A stretch of DNA of 33,098 nt from an uncultured Dehalococcoidia bacterium. GTDB lineage: Bacteria; Chloroflexota; Dehalococcoidia; Lucifugimonadales; Lucifugimonadaceae. The notes below the pieces were generated by a model. The model saw nothing but the letters and a program-made list of their open reading frames with translations, did no database searches and was not told the origin of the DNA. This document shows, piece after piece, positions 24,257-30,862 of the stretch. The DNA lies in NCBI GenBank assembly GCA_913048295.1, contig CAJWWK010000024.1, positions 1 through 33,098 of the forward strand. Direction: 5' to 3'. Numbering within the stretch: position 1 is the first letter of the stretch; every line of letters begins with the position of its first letter. A program made the translations under genes and the position numbers.

Positions 24257-25555
24257 CTAGGCCTGCGTTTCGGCAGTGCCGGTCGCGAAAATCCGGGATA
24301 CGATCTGCACCCCGGCGAAGCCCAGGGCCCCAAGGCCCGCCATGATCGCAACAGCCGTCGACGCTCCATACGATTCGGCGAGTGCGCCCATGGAAAGGGC
24401 ACCGAACGGCATGAGCCCTATGACCAGGAACCGAACGCTGACCACGCGACCGCGGATGTAATCGGGGCTCATCACCTGTACGACCGTCATGTTTACAACC
24501 ATGTACCCGGTCGTAGCGAACGCCGTAACGCCCACGAGCAGGATAGACAGTAAGAACCACGGCGAGAGTGCAAATGCAAGTAGAGATGCAGCGGCAAGCA
24601 TCCCGAACACGAGTTCGAGCTTCTGGTGGCCGATCTTGTCGTCGATTATCACGACACTCAGCGAACCCGCAATCGCTCCGATGCCAGCAAACAGCAGCAG
24701 CACGCTCAGCCCGCCTGAACCAACCTTCAAAACTTCCCCGGCAAACACCGGCATCAGGGACTGAAACGGTCCCACGGTGAGAACCATTACTATTGTGCCT
24801 AGCATCAGGAATCGAAGCGTCGAATTGCTGTATGCGTACGACAACCCGGCCCTGATGTTTTCGATAATCGACCCCTGCGATTTGCTCGAATCTGGCTGGT
24901 GGACCGGCTTTAGCGACGCATAGAGGAAAAGTGCCGGTATGACCACGACTGCGCTGACGCCGAGCGCCCAGGTTGCTCCGAGAAACGACAGGATGGCGCC
25001 GCCAATGGCGGGTCCGAGTATTTGAGCCGAGTTGTACGTCGTCGACGAAAGTCCGATGGCCGTGCGGAGCTGCTCACGGTGGACGAGCCCCGAAATCAAT
25101 GCCTGCCGCGCCGATATCGCCAGCGAGAAGGTGATGCCGTTGGTAACCGAGATCGCAATGATGTGCCACGGCGCCATAATGCCCGCGGCCGAAACCAGAA
25201 ACAATGCGACGAAACTGGCGAGGAGCGTGACATCGGAAATCAACGTGATCTTCTTGCGGTTAACACGGTCGGCCAGCGCCCCGCCAACGAGTGAGAGGAA
25301 CAACATCGGCATCATCATCGCAGCCGTCACCATCGTCACCATGAGCGGCGATGAAGTGAGCTCGTACATCATCCAGCCACGGATCAGCATCTGCATGTTG
25401 AAACCGGTAAAAGTCGCGAAGCCAGCGACCCAGTAGCGTCGGTACTGGTGATTCCGGAGCACGCCGAGCGGATGACCCCTGCGGATGCGTCGCACAGGCC
25501 GCGTGTTGGGGGCAGTCTCGCCCGGCAACTGTGTCGTGCGGTGGCGGTGGAGCAT
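24257..25555 (-). CDS. MFS transporter (DHA3/EntS-like exporter family)
   Basis: A membrane protein of about 433 residues with repeated hydrophobic segments consistent with 12 helices. The MFS motif-A loop GGALADRVNRKKI lies after the second helix, and FLGATWALGVSAVVVIPALF and similar helices follow. N- and C-halves flank a central cytoplasmic loop (KPVHQPDSSKSQG). The overall pattern resembles the EntS/DHA3 efflux group rather than sugar importers. The frame is open to 25693, but that extension is proline/arginine-rich and unlike a membrane protein. ATG at 25555 is a compromise; an internal GTG just before LRNHQYRRYW is also plausible. It lies 106 bp upstream of the rhamnonate-dehydratase-like gene on the same strand. 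Substrate unknown. Confidence 0.85.
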   Translation of the reverse strand: MLHRHRTTQLPGETAPNTRPVRRIRRGHPLGVLRNHQYRRYWVAGFATFTGFNMQMLIRGWMMYELTSSPLMVTMVTAAMMMPMLFLSLVGGALADRVNRKKITLISDVTLLASFVALFLVSAAGIMAPWHIIAISVTNGITFSLAISARQALISGLVHREQLRTAIGLSSTTYNSAQILGPAIGGAILSFLGATWALGVSAVVVIPALFLYASLKPVHQPDSSKSQGSIIENIRAGLSYAYSNSTLRFLMLGTIVMVLTVGPFQSLMPVFAGEVLKVGSGGLSVLLLFAGIGAIAGSLSVVIIDDKIGHQKLELVFGMLAAASLLAFALSPWFLLSILLVGVTAFATTGYMVVNMTVVQVMSPDYIRGRVVSVRFLVIGLMPFGALSMGALAESYGASTAVAIMAGLGALGFAGVQIVSRIFATGTAETQA

Positions 25556-25936
25556 TCGTAAAGTTGCCGTTGCCAGAACTCCGGTGCTGCCCCGATACAA
25601 CGGGGTCAGGCCTCGATAGGTGCCCGGATTCGGGCTGATACAAGTGATAGTTGAGAGCGCGAACAGACGACCTGTTTCGTTTCCCTGGTTCAACGCTCGC
25701 GCTTTGTCCCGCGAATCTCAATACATCTGCCGCGAGAATTTTGTGCGAAATCCCCAGTATGTCGATTTTTAACGTTTGGTGAGTAGCCGTTCACTTACGG
25801 ATAATTCCAGATTGGGGTACAAGGCATTGAACTGGCGCGGGAATTGACCTGATTTGGGTATGTGATCGGGCGTTTACGGTTTTACAATGGTCATGTTCGT
25901 CTGCCCCGGTATACCCGAAGGCACGAACAAATCGGT

Positions 25937-26011
25937 CGGGGCGTGGCGCAGTGGTAGCGCACCCGTTTTGGGGGCGGGGGGTCGCAAGTTCGAACCTTGC
26001 CGCCCCGACCA
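25937..26011 (+). tRNA. tRNA-Pro (TGG anticodon)
   Basis: A complete cloverleaf with encoded CCA. Acceptor CGGGGCG (25937-25943) pairs with CGCCCCG (26001-26007). The D-stem is GCGC/GCGC. The anticodon stem CCCGT/GCGGG encloses TTTGGGG, giving anticodon TGG. The T-arm is GCAAG-TTCGAAC-CTTGC. It is followed by a terminator-like hairpin. The upstream gap 25694-25936 shows no gene. Confidence 0.93.
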
Positions 26012-26025
26012 ATATTAGATACAAA

Positions 26026-26055
26026 AAAAGAGCCAGCACCATGGTTGGGTCTTTT
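26026..26055 (+). terminator. Terminator-like hairpin after tRNA-Pro
   Basis: AAAAGA (26026-26031) and CCA (26033-26035) pair with TGG (26046-26048) and TCTTTT (26050-26055), with one G-G mismatch between the two stem parts. The 3' arm itself is the U-rich tract. Confidence 0.55.
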
Positions 26056-26113
26056 GCATTCACGTCGAAAACGATTTACCAACAGCGGAAATGAAGCGCG
26101 ATGATATTTCCAC

Positions 26114-26173
26114 TGGTAGAGCATTTGCTTCCCAAGCAAAGGGTCGCGAGTTCGATCCTCGTCTCCCGCTCCA
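26114..26173 (+). pseudogene. 5'-truncated tRNA-Gly (CCC anticodon)
   Basis: From 26114 the sequence matches a bacterial tRNA-Gly from the D-loop onward: TGGTAGAGC, anticodon stem TTTGC/GCAAA around TTCCCAA (anticodon CCC), T-arm GCGAG-TTCGATC-CTCGT, acceptor 3' strand CTCCCGC, T, CCA. The 5' acceptor strand and first D-stem strand are absent: upstream bases (GATGATATTTCCA) do not pair with CTCCCGC. It cannot fold as a tRNA. It is probably the 3' duplicate left by an element that integrated at a tRNA-Gly gene. Confidence 0.8.
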
Positions 26174-26194
26174 TATTGAAACCGAACTGAGAAG

Positions 26195-26219
26195 CCTTTA
26201 GAGAAATCTAGAGGTTTTT
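26195..26219 (+). terminator. Intrinsic terminator after the tRNA-Gly fragment
   Basis: CCTTTAGA (26195-26202) pairs with TCTAGAGG (26207-26214), one wobble, around a GAAA loop, followed by five T residues (26215-26219). Confidence 0.8.
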
Positions 26220-26268
26220 CTGCTTCTTACCCCCTAATTACCCCTTATGACGGTATTTCGAGGGTTTA

Positions 26269-26661
26269 ATGACCGCACTGAACATCATTGCGGTGGTATT
26301 TGCGGACGACGGAATTGTCGGGGCTGAGGTTCGAGTATCACGGCTTTCGCTTATCCAACAGCTTCAGTTGCTCCCTGATAGAACGTGCGTGGTCCACGTG
26401 TTTCTGCGCACACCCCGGGCGGGCCGGAACAGTCCTTCAGATCTTCCCGACAGCCTCACGTTCGAGATAACGGATACCGGTGAGGTGCGTGACGTGGAAT
26501 CGGGTTCAACCTGGGACACCGAGGCCGGGGTCGCGGTCGCCGGGCCGCTCAAGGGCACGTTGTTACAGCGTGCTCCCCACGTTTCAGCCCTGGACTGGGC
26601 GTGGGGAGATTTCAATCCGCATTCCGTCTACTGGAGCGATGTTCTGGACACGTTGGAGTGA
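26269..26661 (+). CDS. Hypothetical protein, 130 residues
   Basis: I do not recognise this family. The frame has a good start (GAGGG five bases before ATG at 26269) and codon use like neighbouring genes, so it is probably real. It contains about 35% charged or polar residues in its middle (LTFEITDTGEVRDVESG, WDTEAGVAVAG) and two tryptophan-rich stretches near the end (LDWAWGDFNPHSVYWSD). There is no signal peptide, membrane segment or cysteine cluster. It begins just past the tRNA-Gly fragment and its terminator, so it may be cargo of a past insertion or the first gene of the next chromosomal segment. Confidence 0.55.
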   Translation: MTALNIIAVVFADDGIVGAEVRVSRLSLIQQLQLLPDRTCVVHVFLRTPRAGRNSPSDLPDSLTFEITDTGEVRDVESGSTWDTEAGVAVAGPLKGTLLQRAPHVSALDWAWGDFNPHSVYWSDVLDTLE

Positions 26662-26761
26662 ACCAGGACTGATTGGCGACCGTGGCGAAACGGATATCCG
26701 GCCCGCCAACTGCCGGATGTTGCCGGCCCGCGTGGTACGCTCTGCATCGGGTCTGCCCATT

Positions 26762-26782
26762 GCCACCGTGCGCTGCGGTGGC
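26762..26782. other. Hairpin in the leader of the PPC-domain gene
   Basis: GCCACCG (26762-26768) and CGGTGGC (26776-26782) pair perfectly around a seven-base loop, about 47 bp before the proposed TTG start. No T-run. It may be a leader structure or mere GC-rich chance. Confidence 0.35.
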
Positions 26783-26828
26783 CCGAGCGGATGTGTGCCC
26801 TGCCAGCAAGTCGCGTGGGAACAAAGTT

Positions 26829-27236
26829 TTGACCGATGATTCTGATTGGACGACCGTAAAACCGGGTCGGCTGCTGAAACGCCGTTTTACGCCGGGCGAG
26901 AAGCTGGTCAGTGGCCTCGATGAGTTCGCCAGGGCCAACGGGATTACCTCGGCCGTTATTGTTTCCTGTATCGGCAGCATCACGGACCTTGAGCTTCACA
27001 ACCTGTGCGGTGCGACCGGTGACGGCGATTTTGAGTTCCAGGACCACGACATTTCGAGTGTGCTGGAGATAGTCAGCGCCGAGGGACATATTGCACCACT
27101 GCCTGGCGGGGATATTCGGACGCACATCCACATTGTCGCCGCAAAAGGCTCTGGCGAAGTGATCGGGGGCCATTGTGTTGATGCCACGATCTGCACGAGC
27201 GGTTACCTGTTTTTGCAGGTGCTCGTAAACGAGTGA
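26829..27236 (+). CDS. PPC (DUF296) domain protein
   Basis: A single-domain protein of about 135 residues of the plant-and-prokaryote-conserved (PPC/DUF296) family, small trimeric proteins of mostly unknown function, some DNA-associated. Family-like segments: FTPGEKLVSGLDEFARANG, AVIVSCIGSITDLELHN, HIAPLPGGDIRTHIHIVAA, GEVIGGHCVDATICTSG. The open frame reaches back to 26673, but that part is cysteine- and proline-rich and unlike the family. TTG at 26829 (TDDSDWTTVKPGR) is the best start, with a weak GGGA site. The stop is 26 bp before the GTG start of the dehydrogenase, so the two are probably cotranscribed. Confidence 0.75.
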   Translation: MTDDSDWTTVKPGRLLKRRFTPGEKLVSGLDEFARANGITSAVIVSCIGSITDLELHNLCGATGDGDFEFQDHDISSVLEIVSAEGHIAPLPGGDIRTHIHIVAAKGSGEVIGGHCVDATICTSGYLFLQVLVNE

Positions 27237-27262
27237 CTGCCAGGTGTGAACGGAGATTACAG

Positions 27263-28264
27263 GTGCTTAAGTTCGGGATGATCGGGTGTGGGAGTGCTGC
27301 AGAAATTCGGGGTGGGCTCGGTATCAGGCTGAGCGGGGTGGCTGAACTTGCAGCCGTTGCCGATAACGACCGTGGCCGCGCCGAGGCGTACGCGAATTCG
27401 TTTGGGATTGACCGCTGGTACGGCGAAGGCCAGGACTTGATCGATGACCCGGAAGTGGAGGCCGTGTATATCGCGACCCCCAACAAGTTTCACCATCCGT
27501 TAACTCTGGCCGCGGCCCACGCCGGAAAGCCCGTGCTGTGCGAAAAGCCGTTCGGCACCAGCGTAGAAGAGAACCTGGAAATGATCGAAGCCTGCCAGAA
27601 GGCGGGGGTGTTGCTCAGCGTTTCCTACTATCGACGGTTTTACCCGAGTGTGCAGCGGGCAAAGAGGTTGATTGACGAAGGAGCGATTGGACAGGTTACG
27701 CTGGCGGGCATTCATGCGACGCACTTTCTTGGCGAGCACCACCGGCCAGACCTTGCCCCGCGGCACTGGTTGATCGAGAAGGACATGGCGGGTGCCGGTG
27801 TGTTCCAGAGGGCCGGTTCGCACCGTATCGATGTGCTGGTCTATCTGCTGGGTGCGGTCCGTACAGTGCACGCTGACATCGACAGGATGGGCGAAGGGTA
27901 CGACGTTGACGATGCATCGGTGGCGCTGCTGCGGTTCGAATCGGGGGCGCAGGGATTCATTGCAATGCACCATACGATTACCGGGTCTGAAACGGACTGG
28001 ATCGAAATTTGTGGCACCAAGGGCCGCATTTTGCTCGACCCGCTTGATCAATGCCGGGTCACGGTCGAAACATCGGAGGGTCGGAAGGTGTTCGACGACC
28101 CGGTCCCTGAATCGTCGACGCTGTCCGTAATCGATGATTTCGTTCGTGCGGTGGAAACGGGCAGCCGGACGATCTGTCCTGCTGAAGAGGCCCTTAAGAC
28201 AAATCGGGTCATCTATGGGGGCTACCGCGCGTCTGCCGGGGGAAGCCCTGTGTCGTTGGGTTGA
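27263..28264 (+). CDS. Gfo/Idh/MocA family oxidoreductase
   Basis: A 333-residue NAD(P)-dependent dehydrogenase of sugars, inositols or their acids. The N-terminal Rossmann segment reads MLKFGMIGCGSAAEI, followed by ELAAVADNDRGRAEAYA, VYIATPNKFHHPLTLAAA and the diagnostic CEKPFG. The C-terminal half has the family's alpha/beta domain (AGIHATHFLGEHHRPD, GAGVFQRAGSHRIDVLVYLLG with the conserved H-R-I-D). GTG at 27263 has an ideal GGAG seven bases upstream and places the Rossmann fold at residue 2; a further GTG at 27233 overlapping the previous stop is less likely. It fits the sugar-acid theme of the window. Substrate undetermined. Confidence 0.9.
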   Translation: MLKFGMIGCGSAAEIRGGLGIRLSGVAELAAVADNDRGRAEAYANSFGIDRWYGEGQDLIDDPEVEAVYIATPNKFHHPLTLAAAHAGKPVLCEKPFGTSVEENLEMIEACQKAGVLLSVSYYRRFYPSVQRAKRLIDEGAIGQVTLAGIHATHFLGEHHRPDLAPRHWLIEKDMAGAGVFQRAGSHRIDVLVYLLGAVRTVHADIDRMGEGYDVDDASVALLRFESGAQGFIAMHHTITGSETDWIEICGTKGRILLDPLDQCRVTVETSEGRKVFDDPVPESSTLSVIDDFVRAVETGSRTICPAEEALKTNRVIYGGYRASAGGSPVSLG

Positions 28265-28370
28265 CCCGGCCTGTTGCACGGTGGTGGCGGTACAAGTGGC
28301 TTTCTCGCTGCGCATTGAAAACTGTGGCGACGCTTTGGATCTGACTGCCCCGATCTGGTTTTGGCCGTGC

Positions 28371-28611
28371 TGATCTCGAATCCGCGTTGCAAGAGCAGCT
28401 CTGCCACATCGCGGAAACTGAGCTTGTATCTCAAACGCCAGAGAACCGCGAGTAAGACGATGTCAGTCGGGAACTGGAGATCATTGAAGGGTGAACCTGA
28501 ACGTTCATTGAAGCGCCTTCCGCAGTCACCACAGAAGAAAGTTCGATAGCCCAGTGCTGTCCGATGTTTTCTCTTAGATGTGAACGTAGACAGGCAGTGC
28601 GGGCAGGACAT
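28371..28611 (-). pseudogene. Truncated IS6-family-like transposase (N-terminal part)
   Basis: The start MSCPHC with a second CxxC (FFCGDCGRR) forms the N-terminal zinc-ribbon, followed by YKLSFRDVAELLLQRGFEI, the diagnostic helix of IS6-type DDE transposases. Similarity stops after residue 80 (about 28371), before any DDE residue; the frame then runs on to 28222 as unrelated sequence. Another frame downstream has FNAQRESHLYRHHR, faintly like transposase C-termini, which might mean an internal deletion. An end-like sequence lies 47 bp upstream at 28658-28677. Inactive. Confidence 0.75.
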
Positions 28612-28657
28612 GAGCGGGTCTCCTCGGCTAATGAGGAACGATGCTATTCTGCCCCGA

Positions 28658-28677
28658 CGCTGAGTTCTGACAGAACC
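28658..28677 (-). repeat. IS-end-like sequence upstream of the IS6-type remnant
   Basis: Read on the minus strand it is GGTTCTGTCAGAACTCAGCG. It contains the palindrome GTTCTGTCAGAAC and matches 32851-32870 (plus strand) at 18 of 20 positions. Its distance from the transposase start fits a terminal inverted repeat. Confidence 0.55.
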
Positions 28678-28781
28678 AACAAGATGAGGGTCATCGGAGT
28701 GAAATCCGCAAAATTTCTCAGCCTTTCATCCCGAGGCGAGCGCGGCAAGTCGGATTCAGCCGAATGCTGATAAATGCGTAC

Positions 28782-28805
28782 TATCGCGGGAAGTTTCCCG
28801 CGATA
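28782..28805. other. Perfect 11-bp hairpin downstream of the ABC permease operon
   Basis: TATCGCGGGAA (28782-28792) and TTCCCGCGATA (28795-28805) pair perfectly with a two-base centre, 60 bp beyond the stop of the last permease gene. No U-tract follows on either strand. It may be a 3'-end-stabilising or Rho-assisting hairpin, or a protein-binding palindrome. Apart from this and the IS remnant, 28265-28864 shows nothing else. Confidence 0.5.
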
Positions 28806-28864
28806 AGTTGATCTACGTAAATGTTGCGGAACCTGAGTTCGCACGGCCTGGCAAGCTGACTTGA

Positions 28865-29785
28865 TTAAAGTTGCCGGAGCTTCGGATCGAGCCGGTCTCG
28901 AATCCAGTCGCCCAGAAAATTGAATGCGAACGACACCAGGAAGATCGCGATCCCCGGAAACAGCGCTATCCAGTAAGAGGTGTCGATATAGGCTCGTCCA
29001 TCGGCGACCATGGATCCCCATGCCGGATTGGGCTTTGGAATACCCACTCCCAGGAAGCTGAGCGTTGCCTCTGTAAGGATCAATTGACCGATGTTCAAGC
29101 TTGCGATAACCATTACCGTATTCGTCACGCCCGGCACGATGTGACGGGCGATTATCCGGGTCGGCGAAGCCCCCGCAATTCTTGCCTGCAGAACGTAGTC
29201 GGCAGTGCGTAATCTCAACGTTTCTGCCCGTACCTGACGCGCAAATCCGCTCCAACTAAAGAGTATTAGCAGTGATATGACCAGCGTTATGCTCGCGCCG
29301 AACACGACTACGGTCGCCAGTGCCACAAGGATGAACGGCACACCGAGCGTCAGGTCGACGAGCCTCATTAACGCTTCGTCTAGCAGACCGCCAAAGTAAC
29401 CCGCGACCATGCCAAGGAAGGTGCCGCCGATCGCACCGGTGACGATCACAATGCCTGCAATGATCATTGAGAAACGGGCGCCCCATATGATGCGACTGAG
29501 AATATCCCTGCCGAGCGGATCGGTTCCGAGCGGAAAGGTCATCAGGCCCTCCTTGCCGCTGATTGGCGATTCTGCCTGCCAGAATGGCGGCCTGTCCTGA
29601 TCTCGCAAGTTGCCAACCAGTGGATCGTGAGGCGCCAGTATCGGCGCGAATACCGCAGAAATGATTATCGCGATGACAACAATCAAGGGCAGGATGGGAT
29701 ATCGACGAAAAAAACGCCAGTATCGGGTGGGTCTTCCGATCGCTTCCTCTGAACCTGCAATTTTTTCCTGAACGGTACTTTCCAT
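28865..29785 (-). CDS. Dipeptide/oligopeptide ABC transporter permease, DppC-like
   Basis: A 306-residue inner-membrane permease. An N-terminal cytoplasmic stretch and helix (YPILPLIVVIAIIISAVFAPI) precede the periplasmic GTDPLGRDILSRIIWGARFS, the DppC/OppC signature. The later EAA-type loop, ASPTRIIARHIVPGVTNTV, contacts the ATPase. It pairs with the DppB-like permease, whose stop is three bases before this ATG; no good SD is seen, so translation is probably coupled. No ATP-binding subunit follows within the window; the sequence beyond is an IS remnant. Substrates of this family include peptides, nickel and some oligosaccharides. Confidence 0.9.
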   Translation of the reverse strand: MESTVQEKIAGSEEAIGRPTRYWRFFRRYPILPLIVVIAIIISAVFAPILAPHDPLVGNLRDQDRPPFWQAESPISGKEGLMTFPLGTDPLGRDILSRIIWGARFSMIIAGIVIVTGAIGGTFLGMVAGYFGGLLDEALMRLVDLTLGVPFILVALATVVVFGASITLVISLLILFSWSGFARQVRAETLRLRTADYVLQARIAGASPTRIIARHIVPGVTNTVMVIASLNIGQLILTEATLSFLGVGIPKPNPAWGSMVADGRAYIDTSYWIALFPGIAIFLVSFAFNFLGDWIRDRLDPKLRQL

Positions 29786-29788
29786 GGT

Positions 29789-30709
29789 TTATTCAGCGTG
29801 ACGTATGCGCGGGTCCAGTATTCCGTAAAGGATGTCGACGACGAGATTCACAAAGAGATATCCAGCTGTAGCAAACAGAACAATTGCGCTCATCACTGGA
29901 AAGTCGGTCCCGAACACCGATTGAATCGCCAATCGTCCCAGTCCGGGCCATGCGAACACGGTTTCGGTCACAACAGCTCCTGTAAGCAGCGCCGTTAAGA
30001 ACAACCCGGCGAAGGTAAGAGGGACCATAATTGCATTGCGAAAAGCATGTTTCCAGATAATCAGGTTTTCTGAAACACCTTTTGCTCGCGCTAGCTTGAC
30101 GTATTCCGAGTCGAGCACTTCGAGCATGGCTGATCGGGTCAGGCGGAGGAGAGCAGCTGCCGCGAACCAACCCAGCGTGATCGATGGAAGGACGAGACTT
30201 GCGGCGCTATCTCTGCCTCCTACGGGCAATAGCCCAAATCTGACGCTGAAGATGAGGATGAGCATTATTCCCAGCCAGAAGCCGGGCATCGCCTGCCCGC
30301 CCAGTGCGAACGACCTGGCGAGCAGGTCGAGGAGCGTCCCCCGTTTCGTGGCCGACAGAACACCGAGCGGGACGCCCACAATGATTGCGAAAAAATACGC
30401 ACCCGCTGCGAGTTGAACGGTCGGCCAGATCTTTCGCCGGACGACAATTGTGGCGGGAATCTGTTCCTTGACCGACTTGCCGAAATCGAGCCGGATGGCC
30501 CCCTTCAACCAGGTGAGATACTGTATCGGGTACGGTTTGTCCAGTCCAAAATCCCGACCCCACTGCTCCCACTGTTCGGCCGTTGTGTATTCGCTCAAGA
30601 ACAAGTTGCGCGGATCGCCCGAGGCACGTGAGAGTGCAAAAACCAGCACGCTCGCCATGAGCAATACGATCACCGACGCAACGAGCCTTTTCAATATGAG
30701 TTGCTTCAA
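29789..30709 (-). CDS. Dipeptide/oligopeptide ABC transporter permease, DppB-like
   Basis: A 306-residue inner-membrane permease. It has an N-terminal helix (LVASVIVLLMASVLVFALSR), the periplasmic GDPRNLFLSEY stretch, and GVPLGVLSATKRGTLLDLLAR and PGFWLGIMLILIFSV, which are DppB family marks. The EAA-type loop is ARAKGVSENLIIWKHAFRNA. The start is TTG at 30709, with another TTG five codons on. It is encoded 154 bp downstream of the substrate-binding protein, across a strong hairpin (30795-30830) that could reduce permease expression relative to the binding protein. Confidence 0.9.
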   Translation of the reverse strand: MKQLILKRLVASVIVLLMASVLVFALSRASGDPRNLFLSEYTTAEQWEQWGRDFGLDKPYPIQYLTWLKGAIRLDFGKSVKEQIPATIVVRRKIWPTVQLAAGAYFFAIIVGVPLGVLSATKRGTLLDLLARSFALGGQAMPGFWLGIMLILIFSVRFGLLPVGGRDSAASLVLPSITLGWFAAAALLRLTRSAMLEVLDSEYVKLARAKGVSENLIIWKHAFRNAIMVPLTFAGLFLTALLTGAVVTETVFAWPGLGRLAIQSVFGTDFPVMSAIVLFATAGYLFVNLVVDILYGILDPRIRHAE

Positions 30710-30794
30710 CCCCGACCCCTGAACCCGTTGTTACAACGGCGCACCTGACAAAGTGCGTTGAGAGAACCAGATCCTATCCCGATATTTGATACCA

Positions 30795-30830
30795 AACGGG
30801 GGACAGGCGTCTGACCCCCTGTCCCCCGTT
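30795..30830. promoter_or_regulatory. Strong 13-bp intercistronic hairpin between binding protein and permease genes
   Basis: AACGGGGGACAGG (30795-30807) pairs perfectly with CCTGTCCCCCGTT (30818-30830) around a 10-base loop. It lies 33 bp past the binding-protein stop on the minus strand, without a U-tract. Hairpins at this place in ABC operons commonly stabilise the upstream message or attenuate readthrough, giving excess binding protein. The role here is inferred. Confidence 0.6.
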
Positions 30831-30862
30831 GTGCGGTTAGCTCAACTGGTAATCCGATGAAT

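Noticed and set aside
25791..26139. Minus-strand open frames across tRNA-Pro (for example GRGGKVRTCDPPPPKR)
   Set aside because: They are antisense translations of the tRNA and its flank.
27500..28315. 271-residue minus-strand open frame opposite the Gfo/Idh/MocA gene
   Set aside because: Antisense shadow of a well-supported dehydrogenase; no motif or ribosome site.
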